NCBI GenBank assembly: GCA_030562195.1
Contig: JAUJPP010000002.1
Span: forward strand, 2,542,001-2,606,000
Source of the DNA: Nipponacmea schrenckii
Taxonomy: Eukaryota > Mollusca > Gastropoda > Lottiidae
Direction: 5' to 3'
Length of the DNA: 64,000 nt
The notes under the pieces are model-generated. The model had not been told where the DNA came from. It ran no database searches and saw only the letters and a program-made list of their open reading frames with translations. The position numbers and the translations under genes are program-made. Shown here one piece after another: positions 25,450-35,907 of this stretch; the first letter of the stretch is position 1; each line of letters starts with the position of its first letter.

Positions 25450-28168
25450 TCATAAAGTACTTCTAGGATGTAAAATCTGATAATAAAAGGTCAGGAAGGT
25501 AATGTAAATGTTTATGCAAAATGTATCCTCTTTGGTAAAAAAATATCTGCCATATTCTCGTAACCTCACAAATACGTCTGCACTTATTGATACCGTGGTT
25601 ACGTACCAAGAAGAACTTTGGAAGTTGAAATCTGAGGAAGATTTATCAGTTGTTATTCCACACATGATCGTGTTTAATCGATCTGAATAAAGCTCGGTAT
25701 CAAATTTTACCATAAAAACAACAAACTACAATGATACTTAACACAGAAAAATTGATATCAATATAACTGTATCGTAGATTGTGATTTAAGATGAAAAACA
25801 CTTCACATGTCAAAGTATTAAATTTTCTCTACTCCTCCCAGAATGCACCAAGTCTTTTCAGAAGCATCGAGAATTTGTCTTGCCGATGTTTATTTAGTAT
25901 TAAGATTGTGGGGGCTATCATTACATAACATATACACACTTTATCTAGGATCTTGCATCACGTTCTTACCAGTTTAAAGCATTAAGTCTCCCTTTCACTC
26001 AGCAACTCTTTTCCATTGGAGCCAGTTAATCAGTAAGTTCTAATTGCCAATCGGACATATTTGTGTCTGCTCCCACCTTATCTGTCATCTTAACAAATAT
26101 AAATTTATCTTCTGCTGGTATTATCTTTATTTGATGTTTTTGCTAAATCTGTCTGTATTAAAATAACAAGTTTGATTATTTATCTCATGGATCATGTCAA
26201 TTTTCGCCAACTTTTTTTGTCTGAAGCAAAATACTGAATCAATTTTTCTTCTGCAGTTCAAAGTTTGAAGACACCATATCTCTGTAGAATCATATTTAAA
26301 AGTCTCAAATCAGTTGCAATCAAGAAGAAGTCTCACAAAAACTACTAAGCACTCAAATATAAAAAGTTATCTCACTTCAAAAAATTCTTAATAAATATGA
26401 GAGTAGAAAACCAATCATGATGATGATTAATGGTTATCTCAGTTTATTTATTCAAAAACTTCTTATCCTACAGTGAAATTAAACTTAAAATTTGCTTGAG
26501 ATACTATGTATTCTCTTTCTAGAACAATTAAAATCTTGAAAAGTTCAGAAAGAGAAGAGAAGTGAAGTACCTTTAGTGAACACCTCCACCACCTCCAAGA
26601 TATCATCTTTAGTCAAGATGGTGTTTTAGAATTTGAGGTTGACCAAAAACATAAGCCAAGTCTTTGCAAGGAATGAAAGAACACCAGTCTGGATTTGGTG
26701 AGAAGGATGATTTGCCAACAAATTCTATCCACATGAAAGTCTGTGATTCTATGCTAAGACATTTTCATCTACATGTATCAATATGCCATTCTTTGCACCA
26801 AATCCTATCAGATTATGGTGCTATGGTAAATATAAGAAATTTATTGTACTGTAAGTTGATATCAGTACCTATGGAACATGTATCTGATTTTATACCTCTA
26901 CTAAATATTGTTGTACATATATGACATTGACAAGTTTGGTTTTTATCTTATCTTTAAACTAAACAAAAGTAGTATCAAAACCACCAAATGGTAAATTTTA
27001 CAGAATGAAATATGCCTTTACCACATAACATTAAAACCTGTTCATTTTTTATTCCTGAAAATACGAAACATACATATTCATTCAAGCACATGAGAGTTGG
27101 CAATATATTGGATCTACCATACATTTAATTCCGACTGCATTAAAATTCAAATAGTTATCAACATATATCTTTTAAACAGATATATAATGTGGCTCTTTCA
27201 TGCCGAGAAATTAATAACTTCAAAGTCTGCAGTGTTCTGATGTCATTTTACAAGACCCTAGAGACATCAAAGACATTATTTAAACAACAAAAAACCAGAT
27301 AACTCCAATTACTGAAATTCACATATTATCATTACTAGCATGTTACAAGATCTGTTTATTTGAACTAAAAATTCATACTCAAGATGGCATTACATTGAAA
27401 ATATTTATCAAGATATGCTCCACGTTTTTGCCTCAGACTTGTGGCGGGACTGCAAGACACCAACATTCCATGTTTTAGATATTTTAAGATTTAGTTTTGC
27501 TTGTACAGTCCCGCATCATTACAGATATCATAATTTTGTCAAAACAATGACACCAGAAAAACAACTTGTTAATTTATTGGAACGCCAACATTGTCACCAC
27601 ACCCCACAGTTAAAAATCATTGCAAATCTAGAAAACATAGAAATTAATGTTATTTCAAAATATGTGAGCAAGAACATCGCCCCTACAAGTGTTTAGATAT
27701 TTGTCCATTATTTAGTTTGTTGAACTTAATATTGTTGTTTGTTTGAAGAAAAAGACAAAAAATATTGCATAACATATATTTAACATGCAAATACAGAAAT
27801 CATTTAGAAATATAATTAGTTTATGTTTTTGGCAACTCAATATTTACTTCAAAACAGACATTTAACCTATTTCAAAGAATGTTTTTTTTTTATTATTTAA
27901 GTTTGCACTATAAAGTTAAGGCTAATCCTACTGCAATTATGTGCTGTGGATTCTTCACAAGATAAAAACACTTCTTGTGTCTGTCTCAGTCCCTAATACC
28001 TACAGCAGTTTAACAACATCAAATTCCTACATTTAATGTTATATATCTTTTGCCACAAAAAATACTCTAACAACAATTTGTTAATAGAAATATTCCTCTT
28101 TTAATCTTTTCGAAAACATTCAAAATCTTTCAATTGTAGGTCCTTGTTACCTTATATGGGACACTACG
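25450..28168. other. non-coding stretch with two chance-length frames
   Basis: At 25508-25690 a plus frame of 60 codons has a helix-like composition (TVVTYQEELWKLKSEEDLSV), but a stop lies immediately upstream and no splice acceptor falls inside. At 27444 GCGGGACTGCAAG pairs with CTTGTACAGTCCCGC near 27520 with a two-base bulge, a weak hairpin with a long loop. Nothing is called. Confidence 0.35.
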
Positions 28169-28249
28169 TCTGTGGTTCCTGCAATTCTACTACATTATGT
28201 GGAATATCACATATCAGAATATTTTTAGTGGAATTGCAGGAACCTCAGA
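28169..28249. repeat. 81-bp hairpin with 23-bp arms
   Basis: The left arm (28169-28191) contains TTCCTGCAATTCTACT and the right arm (28227-28249) contains AGTGGAATTGCAGGAA. The arms match at 21 of 23 positions and enclose a 35-base loop. A single diverged copy of one arm lies at 52383-52405. The size would suit a microRNA precursor, but the dispersed copy favours a foldback repeat or MITE. Upstream, ATGGGACACTAC may mark the element edge, since the 52-kb copy follows AAGGGACATTTT. Confidence 0.65.
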
Positions 28250-30582
28250 TGCATGTTAAAAATTAACATGGTGAAAATTTATTCTATCCTTGTCCCCGAT
28301 ACGCATAAAGATTTAGAAAACCTCTATGGGAGTGTTGTTTTTTAATTCTTTCCAGCAATCAACAAGCAGACTTAAACTCTCCATAATTACGTATTTTGAA
28401 GTTGATATTACAATTCATTTCAAATAATTGGTGGCAAAAACAGTTACATGTTAATGCACTGCTCTGATAGAACTTTACAATTGTTGTGGTTATATATTTT
28501 GACTTGACCTATAGCTATTACAAAAGATTTCAAATATTCTAATAATTGAAAAGAAAATAAGATATGTTTTCTTAAAAGAAATCTTTTTTTATCTATATTT
28601 TATGTAAATATATGAACAGGAGTAAACAGAGAAGGTTCATTACTTATTTATTAAATATCTTTCTAATAGTTGTCCAAATAGAAACTATTTTTCCTGTAAT
28701 CTTTAACAAACTTCTAGCTCTATTACATTTATTCATTGAAAAGGACTATAAAAACAGGAGATGTACAAACAGTATTTTGTATATCAATGAAATGAGTCAC
28801 TTCATAATATATATATAAGAGAATATCAAATTACTTTAAAATTGTTAAAATTGCTATTGTTAACACAAGTGTTTCCATGCTTTTTTCCACATATTACTCA
28901 TTTCCCTTCAAACAACTATTTTTTCTACCTACTTAATATGCAACTTGAAAAATTAATTTGTGCAATTATTTTCTGAAGTAGTGAACAATCAACCATTGAT
29001 GTACAACTTCTGGTTAAAGGGCACGCATAACGTACCTGTTAAAAATGTCACTAGTTGTAAGAAACTATACTATTTAGATTGGGTTATCCAGTTGTGAGTT
29101 ATGCACGTGAAACAGAAAAGGTTATCTCCACCTAAATCAAGATTAAATCCTGGACCATCAGGTGAGCTAGCAAGCTTTTGGCTCAAAAAACTTAGAATAG
29201 GTTGTAACAGACAGGTTCTACGTGATTCAAAGCAGGTAAAGAGATCCCTTTACCTAGAAGTTTAACCCCTTATAATTTGATTCACAAAGTCTAAAATTTA
29301 TGGTTTTAAATGATGTGTAAATCAAAAGATTTGTCAAAGAAGAATTCAACTGAAAATACTCCCTGTTCTTTTGATGCTGTTTTTGCAGCTAAAATACACT
29401 AGTTCATAGGAGTCTGATCTCTGTGTAATGTTTGACTCATTATAATATTGCATTTAATCTAACAGAGGATACCAACAAAACTGTATTTTCTAAGTATTCT
29501 ATAGCTGTGAATGAAATTTGTCCTATAGTTCAGCTTGACTGAGTTTTTTTTTTTTTTTAAATGAGGTTATCCAATTACAAAATGAATCTTCTAAATCTCT
29601 GATCTCCTTGAAAGTTACAAAGGAAAAGGGGACAGTTATCAAAACAATACTTTTACCATATGAAGTGAAATGCTATGACGTAATTTTGACCACCTGTGAT
29701 ATAAAGTTTCTAAATTGTCTCTGACCAATTAATTTAATCAAAATATAAAATTGTCTAAATAGACAATAGTATTCAATTTCTGCTGACAGTATCATTCTTC
29801 AGAATTAAAGTCTGACATTTGGTTTGTCTACAATTAACCAGTAGTTTCTGTAGTGAAATCGAAACAACTGCTGTTAGCTCATTGTTGACTCCAAACTGAT
29901 CATTCAACAGTATGTGCAATGAATATAGTCTTACTGTGCTTAGACAATGAACCAAAGAAATTTTCAAATAAAAAGCTATAAATTTGGTATTAATAACCAT
30001 AAATTAAAAAAGAAAACACAAGATACTTCTATTGTGAAAATTAATTTCATATCCAAAAAGAACTCAGCAATGGTAGTAAATTTCCTATAAAAACCATACA
30101 GAAATAGATACTGGTAAATCATTGTTTGAAGAATCTCCACCCATTCTACAATTAGATGATCTAATCTCGTAAAACAGCAACAAATTTTATTTATTACTAA
30201 TAATATAAGTCATTAATAGTATATTAACCTAAGATACGTTTTATTGCTTATTTTAAAACTCATATTCTATATAGTCACTTTTAGAAACATCTCCCAAAAA
30301 AAATCGGTGAATATTATCCACCACTGGTCACTGGAAAACCCCATTTCAAATCACTAATTTGTTTTTACAATTCAGTTCATAAATAAAGTTATTGATGGAC
30401 TAAACAAGCTGTAGTGGGCTTTAGTCTTTACCATTTTCATTGTCATGGGAGTTTAGCTCATGAAGATAAGGGTTTGCGCTATCTATTGCAAATTTATTTT
30501 GAAAGTTGGTAACTACTCACAGCCTACTACAAATGTATTTGATTCAGTTAAAGGGAAATAACTCCAATCTCAGATCCTATGC
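28250..30582. other. non-coding stretch
   Basis: No exon is recognised. AAGGGAAATAACTCC at 30551-30565, just left of the DNA transposon, is one copy of a dispersed motif discussed in the findings. Confidence 0.4.
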
Positions 30583-31602
30583 TTAAGGAGGTTGGAGCGT
30601 ATTGTTTGTGCGCATCCCACTGCGCATGTGTGTCGCGAGAATCTACAGACGGAGTTACGTCCCATACTCGTGTCTTTACCTACATTCCGTGTCATGGCGG
30701 CCTCCATGGCGAAAGCATTATTTTCTCGAAAAAAGGGTAATTTCGCGAAGTAATTACACTTTGAGAAATATACAAAAGTTTCATCGGTCAGGACATGTAA
30801 AGTAGAAAGCCAGTCTAATGTGTCTTCGAGAAATCTTCCTCTCACGACCCTACAAACGGAATGACTACACCAGACAAAGTCATGGATAGCAACATTCTTC
30901 CTGGGTAACAACTTACTTTGAAAACAAACATTCTCCGACACCTAGTTTCCCTGAACCCGATTCTTCGGTTGGTGTTGAGAGCATTGAACTATCTGATGTA
31001 TCATTTTTCGGTGGGGAAAAACTAGTCATTGAAAAACTATATGAATAAAAAGTAATGAACCGAAAGAGTTATCTCCCTTTAGCTCATTATGTTGTTGGAC
31101 CCCACCCCTCTTCAGGCCCGATTTTTCAGAGAATAAGTTCGGTGACCCCCTAATTTTTTGGGCTTACATGATTTCTTATATAATTGAGTAAATAAAGTAA
31201 AAAATTTTTACAGATTTTAATTAACGATAAGCAAGTTATAGGTCTTTGAGTGTCTCTGGAAGCTAAATTACTAACCGGCCTGCCAAACGTTTTTTGTCTG
31301 AAAATGTGTATTTTAGCATATTTCTGATACCAAAGTATTACTGAAATGTCTGGAATCACATAATGTTGTTTTTTATTGCAAAAATCAATATTATAGAAGT
31401 GTAAAAACACTGTGAATTGAGAGTCAGAAGTAGGTCAAGTATTGTGCCCCACCCCTACAGAAATAACGCCCTCTATCTCAAAACATAAGTCGGTGACCTA
31501 TGCTAAATTTTGCATTTTCTCAATACTGATACTTTAAGCTACCACCATGCAAAAAATTAGCAACTTCTAATTTAATTAGGTTATTCGCTCCAACCTCCTT
31601 AA
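30583..31602. mobile_element. TTAA-flanked DNA transposon, Kolobok- or piggyBac-like
   Basis: TTAA at 30583-30586 and again at 31599-31602 look like a target-site duplication. Immediately inside, GGAGGTTGGAGCG (30587-30599) and its exact reverse complement CGCTCCAACCTCC (31586-31598) form terminal inverted repeats; a few further bases still agree. The body is 1012 bp, too short for a complete transposase. TTAA target sites are known for piggyBac and Kolobok; piggyBac ends usually start CCY, so the GG start leans to Kolobok. The left 420 bp is clearly richer in CpG (TCGCGAGA at about 30634, GCGCATG, ATGGCGGCC) and keeps coding traces. The right half is A+T-rich and carries a direct repeat (31099-31156 and about 31446-31511), each with CCCCACCCCT, a spacer and a CGGTGACC box. 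It is probably a non-autonomous or internally deleted copy. Confidence 0.6.
30694..31048 (+). pseudogene. broken coding trace inside the transposon
   Basis: Two pieces in the CpG-rich left half look coding. First, ATG at 30694 opens MAASMAKALFSRKKGNFAK and stops at 30751; its AAAAAAGG is followed by GTAATT, a possible donor. Second, the frame from ATG 30818 to the stop at 31046-31048 is open except for one TAG at 30887-30889. Its first part contains LSRPYKRNDY and its second part WVTTYFENKHSPTPSF and then the acidic SIELSDVSFFGGEKL. Splicing just before 30811 would put the two pieces in one frame, but the acceptor there has no pyrimidine tract. I recognise no transposase motif. It may be the decayed end of the element's own gene or a captured host fragment. 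Overlapping minus-strand frames (123 codons, 30570-30941) look like a shadow. Confidence 0.35.
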
Positions 31603-33898
31603 GGGGTCCTGAATGGACTCAGTCCAGTAAATCATTTCATGTTAATGATTGTATACCGAATTAAGTCTCTGCTATTTTAAGAAATCCTCTTTCTCCCACT
31701 CTATTTGGGTTTTTCGCATGCCCCTTTTTTCGACTTATTTTTGGTGCAGGTTTGGAATTTGGTGTCTGAAATTGCATTTTCTTTCAGAATTTTGGAGATA
31801 ATGAGAAATTTAATTGGCGGAAGGTTATTTCTAAAAATTTGTGGTTTGTGTGCAGTGACAGTCAAGCGGAATGTTGATAAAATTTCATTGTTAAGCTATA
31901 TTGAATTATTGTACAGAAATCAAGTATTGGCCCGGCTTTCATGTGACATATTGGAAAGTTTTCAACAAGATTTCTGGAAAAAGTTATAGAAGGTTGAATT
32001 TCTTGATTTAACATGGAAACAGAAGGCAAATGAATTACCTGTCTGGGTCCAAATAATGGAAACATAATATAGAAGATAGGTACTAAATGTAAGTGTGGTC
32101 TGAAGTGTAGTTTGATTTTAACAAAAAATGTGTTACCTCCCTTTACATATAAATTCACAAACAAATATATAAATTAAAGGATTGAAGGATTAATATATAA
32201 ATTGATAGTAAAATTTGTTACTTCCTCCCATAAATTTTGTTAAAAAGACCCTTTGTTACGGCCCTATAAATGTTTTCATAAAATTGGTTCAAGCTTTAAG
32301 ATTTTACTTCACAGTTTGTACAGTTGAGGAAATGTCTTAATGTCTTACTTCAGATCATGGTATTTTCCTATTCAAGAAAACCTACAATGCAGAAGGCCTA
32401 CTATAGAAAAAAGAACACTTACCTATATTGCATGAAGATACATATTATTGATTTTAATTAAGTATTACCATATTTTCCCTCAACCACTGAACTCTTTATT
32501 TCATGAATGTCTGAAATGAAATAAACAGGATATAAAATAATTTGGAAGACAACCTGTTGTCTGCAATGCACATAAGCTCATTTTCTGCTTTCTGTTTGGG
32601 AATAAGGGTCAAACTTTCTAAATTGAAAAAAAGATCAAAACATGTGAATTACTCAAATTTCATTGAATACATGTTTTTTTCGCAACTTTTGACTTCAATT
32701 AACATGTCGATATTAAATCAGATATTCATCAATTTTTAAAACATGACAACAGAAAATAGTGCACATGCTAAAACCTTTCAACACTATTAATAGTGAGTAA
32801 AAGAAAACTGTAAAATTTTCGCCTTGATCATTCCTGGCTTAATTAGAAAATCATCAAGTTCTAAAATAGATTGAAGAGATGTTGGCAAGTTGCTTCTCGA
32901 GAATATAAACAGTGAAAAGTTACGGCACCATTATTCTACCATTCCACAGAGAATAGACAAGGCATTATTTATATTAGACTTGATGTCATGCTGGTCTTAA
33001 ACCAATTCTTCCAACTCCTAAACAACTCAAAATTTGGCACCGTGCACTAAGACAGACATTCGTGCATATTTAAGTCAGGAGGTGCACCAAGAGAAACACA
33101 TTTCCTCCATTAAGTTTTCAAGCTTTTACTTTAATCATGATTCAGGTTGTTCACCTTTTAAACCATGCAGGTTTTATTGGCAACTGTTCACATTTTCAAG
33201 CAAATTAGACATTATTAAGATTTCAATATATTACAGAAAATATGCAAGTTATTACCGAATAGAATATTATTTGAAGTAGTGTAATTGGAGTGATTATAAT
33301 GCAGTTTGACTTTCAATCTACTGCATCAATATCAGTACTTGGTGTAGTAATAAAATTATCAAGTACCTTATGCAGAATATTTGCTTTTACACATTTCACA
33401 GGTTTTACACATTAAATATCTCACGTTAAAGGAAAGACATTGTAGGCATTGAACATCTAACATACAGCATTGAAAAAAAATTGAGCAAATTAAAGGCAAA
33501 GTGAATGGTGGTGGTTGCAATGGTAACACTACACCATTTTGCTTCTTCAGCAAACGTGAGGTACAATTTACAAAATGTGCTTGAGGTGTGAACCAACAAC
33601 CAAGGGCATTCTACATACCCATCAGAAACTATATATAGGACCATTCAATATTTACATGACCAATGACTCACTCTAGACATTAACTTATCATAACTACATC
33701 AATTGACCTACTGACATTTCTTAGATGTTTTTTAATCGGTCACTGACATTCCTCGAGTTTTTTCCCACTTTCTGCACACTTTGTTCAATCAAATGTCAAT
33801 CCAATGAAATTCAACATCGTGTAATTTTTTGACTGAAAGCCTACTGTATGCATAATGCTACTGTAAGTAGAACACTGGCATATATTTAACAGGAAGCA
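31603..33898. other. non-coding stretch
   Basis: Frames of 94 and 100 codons overlap on opposite strands at 31705-32164 without splice signals or recognisable sequence. TGTTACCTCCCTTTAC (32131-32146) is a diverged copy of the motif found at 30551. No gene is called. Confidence 0.4.
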
Positions 33899-34101
33899 GT
33901 TGAAATGAAATGAAATGAAATGAATGGAGTTTTACGTCCTACTCTTCTGCACCTTATGGGCTAATGAAGACGGGCAACGCCATGCAGTGTGCAATGAGGG
34001 AAATTTTGCCAGGACAGCGGCATTAGCCTACTGTTTTTGCGATTTCCAACTGTCGAGGGATCTTTAACGTGCAAAGCCTGTAGCACACGGGTCCTATAGA
34101 A
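33899..34101 (-). mobile_element. short interspersed repeat, best copy
   Basis: Read on the minus strand, this runs from about CCCGTGTGCTACAGGC through TTTGCACGTTAAAGATCCCT, TTAGCCCATAAGGTGCAG and AGTAGGACGTAAAACTCC to a (CATTT)n tail, seen on the plus strand as four to five AAATG units at 33902-33924. A pentanucleotide tail and a length of about 200 bp suit a SINE or the 3' end of a LINE. I remember very similar sequence as a common dispersed repeat of marine invertebrates. No tRNA-like A or B box is obvious, so the true 5' end may be lost. It is far richer in G+C than its neighbours and has five diverged relatives in the window. Confidence 0.7.
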
Positions 34102-35786
34102 AACCTATAGATCTAAATAACTGGGTTTTTTTCATGCAAGACTATAAATTTAGTCCTGGAAGCAATGCCTTAACTTCCCAGAATAATTTTATTATATTGA
34201 ACAGGATGTCAGATTTAAGTTCCCAAATGTAATACAGGTAGCTAAAATTGGGCTTTATCACAGAGTGAATCGTTTAATTAACAATATCCATTATATAAGG
34301 TAACTAATTTAACTGGAAATGTTTCAATATTAGAAACTAAATTTGAAACATGACAAACAATCTTAAGAATAGTTAAGAGCGCATCAGATCTGTCTTTTGG
34401 TGTCTGAGATGATCCTGATCAATTAATCTACAACCAGCTGATATTCATTGATTTCAGCATTTAACTGAACCTGCTTTCAATGAAATTCATGTGCAGCCCA
34501 TCTGCTGCCAGCTTAACATCTTTTAAACCTATTACATGTACTTGAATAAACCTACATTGACTTTAGTACAAAAAGTGTACATGTATTATTCAATATAGAT
34601 CAGGAATAGGGAGGTGTGTCAACAGAAGCTTTACTAAAGGTATCTAAGCCAAGCAATTACGTCCAGGGTTTGACTAAGATATAGGTTGCAATAGTTCTTC
34701 TAGATAAACCAACCTGTATTTAGTTAAAGTAACTGAATAGATTAAGGATTTAGTTATGCAAATGGCAAAATCTAAACATCCCTTAAAATTGCCTTCCTTG
34801 CTCTCTGCAATAATGGCCTTCAAGAGCCCAATCCGGTGATTTCATACAAATGTAGGGCTATTTCATTTCAGAAATTTCCAAACATTTCTTAAGGTCAAGG
34901 TTAGATGTCATTGAACTATATATAACTATTGAAAATAGTGCTATATAAACAAATATGATATAGAACCAAAAAATGACATGACATAGACCTTATTTCTGGA
35001 ATTCATCAGATCAAAAAATATACACAAATAAATTTCATAGCTCTTAGAAAAATAAACCCAATGCATCAAGTTAGAGAGATATGCATGAAAAATAAACAAA
35101 GTGCAAGTAAAACAGGCATATTACCTTGAGACAGAATTCCAGATAGTGAAATAGTTAACAAGTGGTAACCACCTAGATTATGTTCTAGACTACAAATTAA
35201 TGAAATCTGACCATTCTAGTTGGGACACTGCCAATATATATATAAAATAAATAGGGTGGGTACTCTATAACCACAACTTTTATAACATTCAGTAACTGAA
35301 TAGTGAACATACTAAATAAATATGTCAGAACAGTACCTTCAGAGATAAGTTTATTGTGTATGTACTATTTTGTAGTATGTAGGCCTACTATAATGAGTTT
35401 GTGTGCACATAGTAAAACATATCAAGTCATTCAGCATTATAAGATTACATGTATATATAAAAGTGTCTATCATCTTGAAATCATCAAATATTAAAGGAGT
35501 TATTTCCCTTAGGACTGTTGCTTCAACAATCAAGTATATCATGATCATTGGTATGGTGATGATCTACATGCTGGTATCAAGTTTTTGAAAGCTATACAAA
35601 ATTTTCTTTGGGAAGAGAAAACCCGACTCTCTCATTTCATTAAATCTTAATTAATCAACAGGAGAGCAAGAAACAAAACGAGCCTGGGCCTTACTTTTAC
35701 CCAAGAGTTGTTATAAAACTGAATATTTAGAGTTGCAAAATTAACAATTAATCAATTTGAAAACAGCATAATGCAAATTTCAATAA
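34102..35786. other. non-coding stretch
   Basis: No exon is recognised. It holds one perfect GTAGGCCTAC (35379-35388) and one GGAGTTATTTCCCTT (35496-35510), both members of dispersed motif sets. CCTATAG occurs twice, ten bases apart, at about 34093-34109. Confidence 0.4.
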
Positions 35787-35907
35787 TAAAAATTGTATAA
35801 AATTTTCCTGTTTAGTAACGTTTCGGCTTAATGCCTTCTTCTTGAGTGTTTCTAAATAAGCCATTTAGCTGAAACGTTACTTAACAGGACAATTTTATAC
35901 AATTTTA
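35787..35907. repeat. 121-bp foldback element
   Basis: The left arm (about 35787-35833) and right arm (about 35862-35907) are inverted copies of each other over roughly 46 bp with few mismatches, around a 28-base centre. Key boxes are ATTGTATAAAATT, CAGGA and AACGTT flanking a TTTCGGC or GCTGAAA core. On the minus strand the left arm reads AAGAAGGCATTAAGCCGAAA and then CGTTA. A GGC/GCC stem directly followed by GAAAC recalls the half-core of hammerhead ribozymes known from Penelope-like elements, but the CUGANGA half is not intact, so no ribozyme is claimed. Confidence 0.75.

Noticed and set aside
25508..25690. Plus frame of 60 codons with helix-like composition.
   Set aside because: A stop lies directly upstream and no acceptor lies inside the first part, so it cannot be an internal or last exon; the start context is weak.
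30570..30941. Minus frame of 123 codons inside the transposon.
   Set aside because: It crosses the left terminal inverted repeat and the flanking DNA, and overlaps the better plus-strand trace; most likely a shadow.
35787..35907. A hammerhead ribozyme in the foldback element.
   Set aside because: Only the stem plus GAAAC half is present; the CUGANGA half is not intact, so self-cleavage cannot be claimed.
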